From contig NC_092028.1 in assembly GCF_042242105.1 (NCBI RefSeq), forward strand, positions 8,479,338 through 8,543,337: a DNA stretch of 64,000 nt, in the 5' to 3' direction. The notes beneath the pieces were generated by a model. It searched no databases. It saw nothing but the letters and a program-made list of their open reading frames with translations, and had not been told where the DNA came from. Both the position numbers and the translations under genes were made by a program. The first letter of the stretch is position 1. The number at the start of each line of letters is the position of its first letter. The stretch comes from Pempheris klunzingeri. Lineage: Eukaryota; Chordata; Actinopteri; Acropomatiformes; Pempheridae. Shown here piece by piece: positions 47,652-64,000 of this stretch.

Positions 47652-48461
47652 AATAGTTTCAAGACAGAAAAGAGGCTTATCTCCCCAGCGCTGCGTATTC
47701 GTTTCTGGGTGGCGTTCGGGTGGAAATTCTTTACTTTGAGGCTTGAAAGGTGGTACCTGCACGAAATTAAAAGGCGGATATGAGGAAGTCCCACTCCACG
47801 TCAAAAGCAACGTGCTAGCTTCCCACCTACTAAAGGGCCCTGAGACTTGCGCTGTGGAGATGACTTCACGGACCTCATCGGAGAGAGCGAGACAATTCAC
47901 TCCCGCTTACTTCCGGTGTCGTGTCCGGTTTCTTAAGGTTCATTTGGACTAGATTTAAGCAACAATGTATAATGTTTACTGCTTTTATAAGCTGACGACG
48001 GCAATTTTAGATATAGGTGAAATTCCAAAGGTAAATAGAATTATTTTAATCTAAAAGTAATTAAGTAAATCGTGTTTAAACACTTATTTGGGTAGCTTAG
48101 CTAACATGGTGCGTGTTAATGAACGTAATTATTAATGCGAATCCTTTAATAACCAGCCAAACTAAATTATAACTATTCTGTGATTCTAAAAATGTACAAC
48201 GTTGAGATAATTCACCGCTTTTACGCTGCTGAAATATGATTTTCCACACGGAGGCATTTTGTCAACGGACCCTCAAAAAACTAACGCGCTTGCGCTGTAC
48301 GCACGAGGAAGTGCAGAGAAATTGATGCGCTTTTTTCAGCTGAGTTGGCTCATATCAAAAGCTGGCAATTTATTGTTCGTATCATTTAAACCACCTGAGA
48401 TAAATTGCCCCTAAAGTAGGGAGTGATATTCTGCCAGAGGCGAAACGCCCCACCTTTGAGA
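47652..48461. promoter_or_regulatory. Shared aldh16a1/kat7 head-to-head promoter region
   Basis: Only about 810 bp separate the two divergent start codons, including both 5' UTRs. An ETS-type site (acttccgg, 47909-47916) sits in it; no TATA box is apparent on either side. Divergent housekeeping promoters typically look like this. Transcription starts cannot be placed from sequence alone. Confidence 0.55.
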
Positions 48462-62545
<14,084 letters not shown>

Positions 62546-62954
62546 TAGAAAAAAACCTATCAAGTAAAGTGTGAGGAAGCAATCTGAAAGCCGCAGAGAG
62601 GCCGACAATTCTTGAAACTGTGTGTGTGGTGTGTGGTGTGTGTGTTTTTGCGTGTGTGTTAATATGTGCATGCATGCATTCATGTGTGTCCGCCAGTGAA
62701 TGAATCAGAGAGCACAGAGGCCGCTCCAAGTCGGTGTTCAGGTGATGAATGAGGGTGGATGCTCACAAGTCTTGCACTCGAGCAAAACTGGGTCATCCCA
62801 AACATACTCAGAAGGCTGAGGGAACATCCTGCTTAGCACATCAGATTTGTCCCCGCTGGTTGTATCCATTCCAGAGGAAAGCCCTGCTGCTGTGATGAAA
62901 ATAGGAACTGTACAGCCAGACACAGGGGTGCTTCGAGTGAAATGCTCACAATGA

Positions 62955-63065
62955 CGTTGGTGGCGTCATAGCATAGCATTTGCCATCTTAGTTTCGAGTG
63001 TTAGCATGCTGACATTAGGTAGTTGGCACTAAACACAAGTACAGCTGAGGCTGATGGGAAGTATT
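62955..63065 (+). repeat. Dispersed 'gcatgctaa...' repeat family, copy 5
   Basis: Contains gtgttagcatgctgacatta and gtacagctgaggctgatggg, shared with the earlier copies. Confidence 0.65.
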
Positions 63066-63558
63066 TCTCTTGCGTTTCACCAACTGTCAATCAACGGAGT
63101 AATGTGGAACCGATGAAAGGAAGGTGTATTGCATCGGCCACTTTCTCACTTGTGTGCACTGGTGTCCTCGTGTTGGTGCTCGGTACAGACAAAATGGGGA
63201 CTGGCTTGCCTTTAGTCAGTCTCCAGGTGTCGAGCTGTGTCTTGTTTTCTGGCTCACTGCCTCTTCACTGAGAATTCATGTTCTTCTCGAATATGGACTG
63301 GTGAGATTTTCAGCATGTAATGTCTTAGATGGTCATCCACCCATCATAATTTTAACAGCACTAATTATACACACCACTGTACGCACTTTAGAGTTTTAGG
63401 TCATTTCAGTTTGACTAAGACACAATATAGAATAATATATAGAATATAGAATATACAACAATATAGAATATTTACTGTTCATAGCTCTGATTTACCACAA
63501 AAATCTTTGCCACACTTAATGAAGAGGCAGCGGAAGCCTCATGTAATAAATAGATAAG

Positions 63559-63580
63559 TGTGTGTGTGTGTGTGTGTGTG
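63559..63580. repeat. Short (GT)n microsatellite
   Basis: Eleven gt units in the terminal kat7 intron. Confidence 0.9.
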
Positions 63581-63829
63581 CTAGACAAAACACTGAATAG
63601 TTCAGCTATAACACTCTGTTCCTTCTTGTCCAAGCCTCTCTTTGTCCTCCTTTTTCTTTTTTTCCAAAATGTACTCATTTTGAATTTAGAAAGATGTTTT
63701 CAACTCACACAGAGTAATAATACAACTCTTCTCAGCCGTCCCAGTCTTCCCTCTCACAGTACTGCCATGGTTTGACTGCCATTCTCTGCCATGGCTGCAG
63801 GGATTAGCATTGTACAAGTACAAAGCCTT

Positions 63830-63875
63830 TGTGTGTTTTAGTCTCATAAACTAACACTGGCCGAGGGATTCTGCA
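63830..63875 (+). repeat. 46-bp intronic repeat in kat7, copy B
   Basis: Direct repeat of 62091-62136, 1.7 kb downstream in the next intron. No coding sequence matching the missing kat7 C-terminus is seen between 62439 and the right edge. Confidence 0.85.
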
Positions 63876-64000
63876 TTTTCATTACTTCTAGCCACACTGT
63901 TTGGTGGTTTTCCAGTTGCATAGGAACAGCACAAGCCACAAAAAATGATGCAACTGTTTAGCAAAAACAAAACGAAATTCTCTCTGCGATTTCAGATTTT

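Overview
The window is vertebrate nuclear DNA, almost certainly from a teleost, probably a percomorph-type fish. The evidence is GT-AG introns, long AT-rich spacers, Tc1, hAT, piggyBac and Gypsy relics of fish type, and genes whose proteins match known fish families. There is no prokaryotic, viral-genome or organellar content. All intron-exon models were built by hand from splice sites, phase continuity and protein-family recognition.

Layout, left to right. (1) 1-7.9 kb: the 3' part of a troponin T gene (+), with a Tc1 element and a hAT-like element inserted in one of its introns. (2) 8.6-14.4 kb: a dispersed repeat, a broken collagen VIII-type C1q domain, a TTAA-flanked palindromic MITE, a decayed jagn1 copy (+) and a TA-flanked MITE. 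(3) 14.4-23.2 kb: gene-poor, with a LINE reverse-transcriptase scrap. (4) 23.25-28.26 kb: a complete synaptotagmin-5-type gene (+), nine coding exons, 444 aa. (5) 28.3-34.8 kb: gene-poor, with a tRNA-derived SINE and an internally deleted Gypsy-type LTR element nested in another repeat. (6) 35.2-36.9 kb: a complete ferritin (middle/heavy type) gene (-) with an iron-responsive element in its 5' UTR. (7) 40.8-47.65 kb: complete aldh16a1 (-), 17 coding exons, 789 aa, apparently lacking ALDH catalytic residues. (8) 48.46 kb to the right edge: kat7 (+), head to head with aldh16a1, 13 coding exons visible; the last coding part lies outside the window.

The genes have unrelated jobs: thin-filament regulation, regulated exocytosis, iron storage, an ALDH-fold pseudoenzyme and histone acetylation. 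The linkage is informative because SYT5/TNNT1, FTL and ALDH16A1 lie on human 19q13 (established knowledge), so the block looks like conserved synteny, with kat7 (human 17q21) joined to it.

I found no convincing undescribed biological system. The most notable observations are the degraded jagn1 duplicate, coding-repeat expansions in syt5 (Arg-Glu/Arg-Asp) and kat7 (poly-Ala), a 15-nt syt5 microexon, the loss of catalytic residues in aldh16a1, the nested LTR element, and well-delimited MITE/hAT/Tc1 insertions with visible target-site duplications.
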